Origin: Chromatiales bacterium
GTDB taxonomy: Bacteria > Pseudomonadota > Gammaproteobacteria > CAMYNG01
Length of the DNA: 8,294 nt
Direction: 5' to 3'
Assembly (NCBI GenBank): GCA_026990045.1
Contig: JALSIK010000411.1
Location: 1-8,294 of the forward strand
Shown: positions 1 through 4,828 of the stretch, one piece after another
How the letters are laid out: each line of letters starts with the position of its first letter
Position numbering within the stretch: the first letter of the stretch is position 1
Translations under genes and position numbers: made by a program
Notes under the pieces: generated by a model
What the model was told of the DNA's origin: nothing
The model's database searches: none
The model's input: only the letters and a program-made list of their open reading frames with translations

Positions 1-25
1 AAGGCGAGGGGGGTGGGTAAAACGA

Positions 26-53
26 AAAAAGCGCTGAAAAATCAGCGCTTTTT
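26..53. terminator. Bidirectional Rho-independent terminator
   Basis: A perfect 7-bp inverted repeat (GCGCTGA at 31-37, TCAGCGC at 42-48, loop AAAA) is flanked by an A run at 25-30 and a T run at 49-53, so the stem can extend through A-T pairs. Read on the minus strand it ends in a T-rich tract and would stop the tRNA-Leu transcript about 40 bases past the CCA end. Read on the plus strand it also has a T run and could end a gene lying to the left of the window. Which transcript uses it more cannot be seen here. Confidence 0.85.
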
Positions 54-87
54 GTGGTTTCTGGTGGCCTGTGATAGGCTATTGAAT

Positions 88-174
88 TGGTGCCGAGGAG
101 AGGACTTGAACCTCCACGGGGTTACCCCCACTAGCACCTGAAGCTAGCGCGTCTACCAATTCCGCCACCTCGGC
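88..174 (-). tRNA. tRNA-Leu, anticodon CAG, CCA encoded
   Basis: Read on the minus strand this folds as a class II (long variable arm) tRNA. The acceptor stem GCCGAGG pairs with CCTCGGC, followed by discriminator A73 and an encoded CCA (88-90). The D-arm region contains GGCGGAATTGGTAGACGC. The anticodon stem CTAGC/GCTAG closes the loop TTCAGGT with anticodon CAG (plus-strand 138-140), which reads CUG leucine codons. The variable arm is a short GGGG/CCCC hairpin, and the T arm has loop TTCAAGT. A73 and the long variable arm are hallmarks of leucine tRNAs. CUG is by far the dominant leucine codon in the genes of this window, so this should be a heavily used tRNA. It is transcribed away from rnr and is followed by the hairpin terminator at 26-53. 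Confidence 0.96.
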
Positions 175-202
175 ATCGGGGCGAAGGGATTCGAGGCCGC
201 GC

Positions 203-231
203 ACTTTACCCGGCGCGCCCGGGGTTGTCAA
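203..231 (-). promoter_or_regulatory. Sigma70 promoter of tRNA-Leu
   Basis: On the minus strand there is a perfect -35 hexamer TTGACA (226-231), a 17-bp spacer and a -10 hexamer TAAAGT (203-208). Transcription would start near 196, about 22 bases before the mature tRNA 5' end at 174. The bases between the -10 and the start are GC-rich, as in stable-RNA promoters under stringent control; that reading is inference. The -35 element covers the TTG at 225, one reason not to use that TTG as the rnr start. Confidence 0.85.
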
Positions 232-255
232 TCGACCCCCGGCGGCGCGCACCGC

Positions 256-266
256 ATATATATAAA
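256..266 (+). promoter_or_regulatory. AT island before rnr, possible -10 region
   Basis: An alternating A/T run (ATATATATAAA) stands in very GC-rich sequence 34-44 bases before the rnr start. It could hold the -10 element of the rnr-rlmB promoter or serve as an easily melted upstream element for the divergent tRNA promoter. No acceptable -35 hexamer lies 16-18 bases upstream on the plus strand, so the assignment is weak. Confidence 0.25.
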
Positions 267-299
267 GCAAACAACCGACCTTCCGGAACCCAGGACCCT

Positions 300-2492
300 A
301 TGGCCAGACGCTCTCCCCGCCGCCGCCGGCGCAGCCCCCGCGATCCCCACGCCCGGCGCGAGGCGCAGAAATACGACCATCCCATCCCCAGCCGGGAATT
401 CATCATGCAGCAGCTGGACGAGGCCGGCATGCCCCTGTCCATGGACGACATCGCCCGCCGCCTCGGGCTGCACGAGCCCCGTGACCTGGAGGCGCTGCGC
501 CGGCGGCTGCGGGCCATGGAGCGCGACGGGCAGCTGGTGCGCAACCGGCGCGGCGACTACTGCCTGGTGGACCGGGCCGACCTCGTGCGCGGCCGCGTGA
601 CGGGGCATCCCCAGGGCTTCGGGTTCCTGATCCCGGATGCCGGCGGCGACGATCTCTACCTGCCGGCGGCGGAGATGCGCAAGGTCCTGCACGGCGACCG
701 GGTGCTGGCGCGGGTGGTGGGCGAGGACCGTCGCGGGCGCCTGGAGGGCGCCGTGGTCGAGGTGCTGGAGCGGGCGGTGAAGCAGGTGGTGGGGCGTTAC
801 TACCACGCGTCCGGCGTGGGCTTCGTGGTGCCCGACAACAAGCACATCACCCAGGACATCCTCGTTCCCGAGGACCAGCGTTACGGCGCCCGCCACGGGC
901 AGATCGTGGTGGCCGAGATCCTGGAGTACCCCACCGCCCACCGGCAGCCCATCGGCCGCGTCATCGAGATCCTGGGCGAGCACCTGGCGCCGGGGATGGA
1001 AATCGACATCGCCATCCGCAGCTACGGCCTGCCCCAGGACTGGTCGCCGCTGGTGGAGGCGGAGATCGAAGGCCTCGCCCCCACCGTGCCCGAGAAGGCC
1101 AAGGCCGGGCGGCGCGACCTGCGCGACCTGCCCCTGGTCACCATCGACGGCGAGGATGCGCGCGACTTCGACGATGCCGTGTACGCCGAGCGCCGCGGCG
1201 AGGGCTGGCGCCTGTTCGTGGCCATCGCCGACGTCTCCGCCTACGTGGCGCCGGGCAGCGCCCTGGACGCCGAGGCCCGCGAGCGCGGCAACTCGGTGTA
1301 CTTCCCCGAGCGGGTCATCCCCATGCTGCCCGAGGTCCTGTCCAACGGCCTGTGTTCCCTCAACCCCGAGGTGGACCGCCTGTGCATGGTGTGCGAGATG
1401 GAGATCGATCGCACCGGGGCCCTCAAGCGCCACCGTTTCTACGAGGCGGTGATGCGCTCCCATGCCCGCCTCACCTACACCGAGGTGGCCGCCATGCTGG
1501 TGGACAGGGACCAGGGCCTGCGCCGCAAGTACCGGGCCCTGGTCCCGCACCTGGAGACGCTGCACCGCCTGTACAAGGTGCTCAACGCCAGCCGGCGCAG
1601 GCGCGGGGCCATCGAGTTCGAGAGCCAGGAGACGCGCATCATCTTCGGTCCCGAGCGCAAGATCGAATCCATCGTGCCGGTGGAACGCAACGACGCCCAT
1701 CGCCTCATCGAGGAGTGCATGCTCATGGCCAACGTGGCGGCGGCGAAGTTCCTGGGCCGGCGCAAGGTCCCCACGCTGTACCGCAACCACGAGCCGCCCG
1801 GGGCCGACAAGCTGGCCGGGCTGCGCGAGTTCCTGGGCGAGCTGGGCCTCAAGCTGGGCGGGGGCGACGAGCCCACGCCCAAGGATTTCGCCCGGCTGCT
1901 TGAGCGGGCGGCGAGCCGGCCCGATGCCCACCTGATCCAGACCGTGGTCCTGCGCAGCATGCCGCGCGCGGCCTACTACCCCGACAACCTGGGGCACTTC
2001 GGCCTCGCCTTCGATGCCTACGTCCATTTCACCTCGCCCATCCGCCGCTATCCGGACCTGGTGGTGCACCGCGGGATCAAGCACGCCCTGGCCGGCGGCC
2101 CGCCGGAGGACTTCGTCTATACCCACGAGGAACTCCAGGTCCTGGGCGACCACTGTTCCATGACCGAGCGCCGCGCCGACGAGGCCACCTGGGACGTCAT
2201 CGGCTGGCTCAAGTGCGAGTACATGCAGGACAAGGTGGGCGAGGTCTTTGCCGGCATCATCACCGGTGTCACCAGCTTCGGCGTGTTCGTGGAGCTGGAC
2301 GGGATCTACGTGGAGGGGCTGGTCCACGTCACCTCGCTGAAGAACGACTACTATCACTTCGACGCCGCCCATCACCGCCTGCGCGGCGAGCGCACGCGGC
2401 GCGTCTACCGCCTGGGCGATCGCATGCGCGTGCGGGTGGCGCGGGTGGACCTGGACGAGCGCCGCATCGACTTCGAGCCGGTCGAAGGCTGA
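300..2492 (+). CDS. rnr: Ribonuclease R (3'-5' exoribonuclease)
   Basis: RNase R is a processive, hydrolytic 3'-5' exoribonuclease that degrades structured RNA and takes part in rRNA, tRNA and tmRNA-linked decay. The 730-residue protein aligns with the E. coli enzyme through most of its length. An N-terminal winged-helix region (about 30-90, after KYDHPIPSREF) is followed by cold-shock-type RNA-binding domains, then the RNB catalytic domain containing IDGEDARDFDDAV with the metal-binding Asp283, 289, 291 and 292. The active-site motif HFTSPIRRYPDL is at 576-587, and an S1 domain spans about 646-727. ATG 300 is preferred: AGGA lies at 292-295, and the alignment starts soon after it. The TTG at 225 overlaps the tRNA promoter. 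The protein ends at the S1 domain without the long Lys-rich tail of E. coli RNase R, but its N-terminus carries an Arg-rich arm (residues 3-11). It probably forms an operon with rlmB, 10 bp downstream. Confidence 0.97.
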   Translation: MARRSPRRRRRSPRDPHARREAQKYDHPIPSREFIMQQLDEAGMPLSMDDIARRLGLHEPRDLEALRRRLRAMERDGQLVRNRRGDYCLVDRADLVRGRVTGHPQGFGFLIPDAGGDDLYLPAAEMRKVLHGDRVLARVVGEDRRGRLEGAVVEVLERAVKQVVGRYYHASGVGFVVPDNKHITQDILVPEDQRYGARHGQIVVAEILEYPTAHRQPIGRVIEILGEHLAPGMEIDIAIRSYGLPQDWSPLVEAEIEGLAPTVPEKAKAGRRDLRDLPLVTIDGEDARDFDDAVYAERRGEGWRLFVAIADVSAYVAPGSALDAEARERGNSVYFPERVIPMLPEVLSNGLCSLNPEVDRLCMVCEMEIDRTGALKRHRFYEAVMRSHARLTYTEVAAMLVDRDQGLRRKYRALVPHLETLHRLYKVLNASRRRRGAIEFESQETRIIFGPERKIESIVPVERNDAHRLIEECMLMANVAAAKFLGRRKVPTLYRNHEPPGADKLAGLREFLGELGLKLGGGDEPTPKDFARLLERAASRPDAHLIQTVVLRSMPRAAYYPDNLGHFGLAFDAYVHFTSPIRRYPDLVVHRGIKHALAGGPPEDFVYTHEELQVLGDHCSMTERRADEATWDVIGWLKCEYMQDKVGEVFAGIITGVTSFGVFVELDGIYVEGLVHVTSLKNDYYHFDAAHHRLRGERTRRVYRLGDRMRVRVARVDLDERRIDFEPVEG

Positions 2493-2502
2493 GGCGGCCG
2501 CC

Positions 2503-3285
2503 ATGGCCGGATCCCGCCAGCGCATCTACGGCCTGCACGCGGTGGAGAGCGCGCTGCGCCATCGGCCCCGGCAGGTGCACCACCTGTGGCTGGCGCAGGG
2601 GCGGCGCGACGCCCGGGTGGAGCGCCTGGAGCGGCTGGCCCGCGAGTCGGGTGTGCCGGTGAGCCGCGAACCGCGCCAGGCGCTCACGGAGCTGGCCGGC
2701 AGCTCCCGCCACCAGGGGGCGGTGGCCGAGGTGGCCGGTGCCGCGGAGCGGGATGCCCAGTCGCTGCCGCGGTGGCTGGAGGGCATCGCCGGCGATCCGT
2801 TCCTGCTGGTGCTCGATGGCGTCCAGGACCCGCACAACCTGGGGGCCTGCCTGCGCACCGCCGAGGCCGCCGGGGTGCACGGCGTCGTCCTGCCGCAGGA
2901 CAAGGCCTGCGGCATCACCCCGGTGGTGCGCAAGGTGGCCGCCGGCGCGGCCGAGACCCTGCCCGTGTTCCGCGTCACCAACCTGGCCCGCGCGCTGGAC
3001 ACCATCAAGGCGGCCGGCGTGTGGGTGGTGGGCGCCGACGCGGCGGCGGAGCAGGTGCTTCACGAGGCCGCCCTCGATGGCCCCGTCGCCTGGGTGCTGG
3101 GCGCCGAAGGCCGCGGCCTGCGTCGGCTGACCCGCGAGCGCTGCGATCTCCTGGTGCGCATCCCCATGGCCGGCACCGTCGGCAGCCTCAACGTCTCCGT
3201 CGCCGCCGGCGTGTGCCTGTACGAAGCCCTGCGGCAGCGGAACGCTGCCGCGGGGCGGGGGCGAGGGATGAGTGGCGCGGGCTGA
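2503..3285 (+). CDS. rlmB: 23S rRNA (Gm2251) 2'-O-methyltransferase RlmB
   Basis: RlmB is a SpoU/TrmH-family (SPOUT, trefoil-knot) enzyme that uses S-adenosylmethionine to methylate the ribose of G2251 in the 23S rRNA P loop. The 260-residue protein begins with the [10 protein letters not shown] motif typical of the RlmB N-terminal RNA-binding domain. Family motif 1 is [19 protein letters not shown], with Asn112; motif 2 is LGAEGRGL, with Glu202 and Arg204; motif 3 is [15 protein letters not shown], with Asn230. Length is slightly above the E. coli protein (243) because of a Gly/Arg-rich tail that looks disordered. The ATG is preceded by GAGGCGG (2491-2497), which overlaps the end of rnr, so translation may be coupled. 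The rnr-rlmB pairing is the same as in E. coli. No hairpin terminator is visible after it before the rpsF promoter. Confidence 0.96.
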   Translation: MAGSRQRIYGLHAVESALRHRPRQVHHLWLAQGRRDARVERLERLARESGVPVSREPRQALTELAGSSRHQGAVAEVAGAAERDAQSLPRWLEGIAGDPFLLVLDGVQDPHNLGACLRTAEAAGVHGVVLPQDKACGITPVVRKVAAGAAETLPVFRVTNLARALDTIKAAGVWVVGADAAAEQVLHEAALDGPVAWVLGAEGRGLRRLTRERCDLLVRIPMAGTVGSLNVSVAAGVCLYEALRQRNAAAGRGRGMSGAG

Positions 3286-3316
3286 GGTGTTGTCCGCGGG
3301 CGGTGCGTCGCGCCCG

Positions 3317-3345
3317 TTGCCAGGGCCCCCGCGCTCGGCTAGAAT
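3317..3345 (+). promoter_or_regulatory. Sigma70 promoter of the rpsF operon
   Basis: TTGCCA (3317-3322) and TAGAAT (3340-3345) match the -35 and -10 consensus in five of six positions each and are separated by exactly 17 bp. Transcription would begin near 3352, giving a leader of about 100 bases before rpsF. The promoter lies 31 bases beyond the rlmB stop, so the ribosomal operon need not depend on read-through from rnr-rlmB. Confidence 0.8.
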
Positions 3346-3352
3346 CCGCGTT

Positions 3353-3396
3353 CCCCCGGGTCCCGGGGGCGTGCAACCGCGGGGCCGGGGCCCCGC
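3353..3396 (+). repeat. Two GC hairpins at the start of the rpsF leader
   Basis: CCCCCGGG (3353-3360) and CCCGGGGG (3362-3369) form an inverted repeat. GCGGGGC (3379-3385) pairs with GCCCCGC (3390-3396) around a CGGG loop. Both lie at the 5' end of the predicted rpsF mRNA. There is no T run, so they are not terminators. They may protect the 5' end or help shape the S6:S18 element just downstream; the role is inferred. Confidence 0.5.
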
Positions 3397-3399
3397 CGA

Positions 3400-3446
3400 C
3401 TCCTTGCTCCACCGCCGCGCGCGGGGGGCTGAACAACCGGAAGGAG
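3400..3446 (+). promoter_or_regulatory. Candidate S6:S18-binding leader that sequesters the rpsF ribosome site
   Basis: CTCCTT (3400-3405) is the exact complement of the rpsF Shine-Dalgarno AAGGAG (3441-3446). Directly inside this helix a second hairpin can form: 3406-3415 pairs with 3421-3429 (nine pairs, one G-U, one bulged A at 3411, loop CGCGC). The remaining 11 bases on the 3' side (3430-3440, TGAACAACCGG) stay as an asymmetric bulge with CCG at 3437-3439 next to the outer helix. A bulged CCG beside such a helix is the hallmark, as I recall it, of the published S6:S18-binding leader motif upstream of rpsF in many bacteria. Binding of the S6:S18 pair would stabilise the closed form and repress translation of the operon. 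The pairing is seen; the protein binding is inferred. Confidence 0.6.
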
Positions 3447-3451
3447 CATCC

Positions 3452-3868
3452 ATGCGACACTACGAGATCGTGTTTCTGGTCCACCCTGACCAGAGCGACC
3501 AGGTGCCGGGCATGGTGGAGCGCTACCGCGGCCTCATCGAGGGCGACGGGGGCACCATCCACCGCCTGGAGGACTGGGGCCGGCGCCAGCTCGCCTATCC
3601 CATCCAGAAGGTCCACAAGGCCCACTACGTGCTCATGAACATCGAGTGCGGGCAGAAGGCGCTGGCCGAGCTGGAGAGCGCATTCCGTTTCAACGACGCC
3701 GTCATCCGCCACCTGGTGATCCGGCGCGACGAGGCCATCACCGAGCCCTCGCCGCTGGCCAAGAAGGAGGACAAGGGCGAGGCGGAGCCCGAGAGTGAAT
3801 CCAAGCCCGCGGCCCCGGCCGCTGCCGCCGAGACCGGTGGCGAGGCCCCGGCGCCGGCGGCGAGCTGA
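3452..3868 (+). CDS. rpsF: 30S ribosomal protein S6
   Basis: S6 binds with S18 to the central domain of 16S rRNA during 30S assembly. The 138-residue product starts [20 protein letters not shown] and contains [13 protein letters not shown] and [18 protein letters not shown], all typical of S6. ATG 3452 follows AAGGAG (3441-3446) with a 5-base gap; a longer reading from further upstream would run through the promoter and leader. After about residue 98 comes a tail of about 40 residues rich in Glu, Lys, Ala and Pro that is likely disordered. It ends PAPAAS rather than in the Glu-Glu end that RimK extends in E. coli. It is the first gene of the rpsF-rpsR-rplI operon, with the stop 14 bp before rpsR. 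Confidence 0.97.
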   Translation: MRHYEIVFLVHPDQSDQVPGMVERYRGLIEGDGGTIHRLEDWGRRQLAYPIQKVHKAHYVLMNIECGQKALAELESAFRFNDAVIRHLVIRRDEAITEPSPLAKKEDKGEAEPESESKPAAPAAAAETGGEAPAPAAS

Positions 3869-3882
3869 GGAGGACCCGGACC

Positions 3883-4113
3883 ATGTCACGATTCTTCCGC
3901 CGCAGAAAGTACTGCCGCTTCACCGCCGAGGGGGTGAAGGAGATCGACTACAAGGATCTCGCCACCCTCAAGAGCTACATCACGGAGACGGGCAAGATCG
4001 TCCCCAGCCGCATCACCGGCACCAAGGCCCGGTACCAGCGCCAGCTCGCCCGCGCCATCAAGCGCGCCCGCTACCTGGCCCTGTTGCCGTACACCGACCA
4101 GCACAAGTCCTGA
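3883..4113 (+). CDS. rpsR: 30S ribosomal protein S18
   Basis: S18 is the small basic partner of S6 on the 30S platform. The 76-residue product shows the family core: an N-terminal RRRKYCRF, then [19 protein letters not shown] and [20 protein letters not shown], ending YTDQHKS. Length is one residue more than in E. coli. GAGGAGG at 3867-3873 overlaps the rpsF stop and serves as ribosome-binding site. In E. coli priB, derived from single-strand-binding protein, lies between rpsF and rpsR; here only 14 bases separate them, so priB is absent from this position. Confidence 0.98.
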   Translation: MSRFFRRRKYCRFTAEGVKEIDYKDLATLKSYITETGKIVPSRITGTKARYQRQLARAIKRARYLALLPYTDQHKS

Positions 4114-4126
4114 GGGGGTGTCGGCC

Positions 4127-4576
4127 ATGGAAGTGATACTGCTGGAGAAGGTGGCCAACCTGGGGGACCTGGGCGACAAGGTGAGCGTCCGCCCCGGCTA
4201 TGGCCGCAACTATCTGATCCCCCAGGGCAAGGCGGTGCCCGCCACGGAGGAGAACATCAAGAAGTTCGAGGAGCGCCGCGCCGAGCTGGAGAAGGCCGCG
4301 GCCGAGGCCCTGGCCCAGGCCCGGCAGCGGGCCGAGGCCCTGGCCGCCCTGGGCGCGGTGGTGATCAAGTCCCGGGCCGGCGAGGAAGGCAAGCTGTTCG
4401 GCTCGGTCTCCACCGCCGACGTGGCCGATGCCCTCACCGCCGCCGGCGTGGAGGTGGCGCGCCGCGAGGTGGCCATGCCCGAGGGGCCCATCCGCCAGAC
4501 CGGCGAGTACACCCTGGAGATCATCCTCCACAGCGACGTGAGCCAGGACGTCACCATCGTGGTGGAGGCGGAGTAA
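4127..4576 (+). CDS. rplI: 50S ribosomal protein L9
   Basis: L9 binds 23S rRNA near the L1 stalk and reaches out from the 50S subunit; it helps maintain reading frame. The 149-residue product is the same length as E. coli L9. It starts [19 protein letters not shown], followed by the rRNA-binding [14 protein letters not shown] long charged connecting helix (about residues 42-75, rich in Glu, Ala, Arg) leads to the C-terminal domain with [18 protein letters not shown] 4127 is chosen over the in-frame GTG at 4118 because L9 proteins begin MxVILL and GAGGGGG (4112-4118) is correctly spaced for the ATG. It is the last gene of the ribosomal operon and is followed 17 bp later by a terminator. Confidence 0.98.
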   Translation: MEVILLEKVANLGDLGDKVSVRPGYGRNYLIPQGKAVPATEENIKKFEERRAELEKAAAEALAQARQRAEALAALGAVVIKSRAGEEGKLFGSVSTADVADALTAAGVEVARREVAMPEGPIRQTGEYTLEIILHSDVSQDVTIVVEAE

Positions 4577-4593
4577 CCGCCTCCCGCCGCCGT

Positions 4594-4625
4594 AAGGGCC
4601 GCGGCATGGCCGCGGCCCTTTTTGT
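4594..4625 (+). terminator. Rho-independent terminator after rplI
   Basis: A perfect 12-bp stem (4594-4605 with 4609-4620, loop ATG) is followed at once by a T-rich run (4619-4623, then GTTT). It closes the rpsF-rpsR-rplI operon and separates it from dnaB, which has its own promoter. Confidence 0.93.
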
Positions 4626-4661
4626 TTGCTCAAAAAATGTTCACGCTGCATGGCGCGGGCG

Positions 4662-4675
4662 GTTTCTCGAGACAC
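4662..4675. repeat. Imperfect palindrome GTTTCTCGAGACAC upstream of the dnaB promoter
   Basis: The two 7-base arms are complementary at six of seven positions, centred on TCGA. It sits about 90-105 bases before the predicted dnaB transcript start, in the otherwise featureless stretch between the rplI terminator and the dnaB promoter. It could be a protein-binding site or chance. It differs from the GTTTCACGTGAAAC type of parS site at three positions. Confidence 0.3.
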
Positions 4676-4730
4676 GGAGACAGCAGGTTCCCGCGCGATG
4701 TCCCCACGTTGCCCGCCGATGAAGCCGGTT

Positions 4731-4759
4731 TTGCGTGGCCCCGGTGATGGGGGTATGCT
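4731..4759 (+). promoter_or_regulatory. Sigma70 promoter of dnaB
   Basis: TTGCGT (4731-4736) and TATGCT (4754-4759) are separated by exactly 17 bp, and an A sits at 4766, the expected start point. This gives a leader of about 63 bases before ATG 4829. It excludes the in-frame GTG at 4760, which would lie before the transcript start. Confidence 0.7.
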
Positions 4760-4766
4760 GTGCCCA

Positions 4767-4782
4767 GCCGGCCGCGGCCGGC
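4767..4782. repeat. Perfect 16-bp palindrome at the dnaB transcript start
   Basis: GCCGGCCGCGGCCGGC is its own reverse complement and begins one base after the predicted dnaB start point. In RNA it gives a 6-bp all-GC stem with a CGCG loop at the extreme 5' end, which could protect the mRNA. In DNA it could act as an operator. Neither role is demonstrated. Confidence 0.45.
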
Positions 4783-4828
4783 CGTATCCAAGCCCGCCCG
4801 ATTCCTCGGACCAGGACGACACGCGTAC

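Noticed and set aside
3..20. Possible 3' end of a plus-strand gene (frame ending TAA at 18-20)
   Set aside because: Only five Gly/Glu codons are visible. The nearby two-way terminator allows it, but nothing identifies a gene.
225..299. TTG at 225 as an upstream start of rnr, adding 25 residues
   Set aside because: It overlaps the -35 of the tRNA-Leu promoter, has no ribosome site, and the extra residues have no counterpart in RNase R. ATG 300 has AGGA upstream.
1352..1960. Several 100-180 codon frames inside rnr, rlmB and dnaB in alternative frames
   Set aside because: Their products are Arg/Pro/Ala/Gly-rich with no domains, and each lies wholly inside a certain gene in another frame.
228..2525. 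Very long open frame antisense to rnr (765 codons)
   Set aside because: RNase R on the plus strand is unmistakable. The antisense frame is open because GC-rich codon bias removes stops; its product is low-complexity Gly/Ala/His/Val-rich with no recognisable domain.
4760..4828. GTG at 4760 as dnaB start, adding 23 residues
   Set aside because: It directly follows the -10 hexamer and precedes the predicted transcript start at 4766. The extra residues are not DnaB-like.
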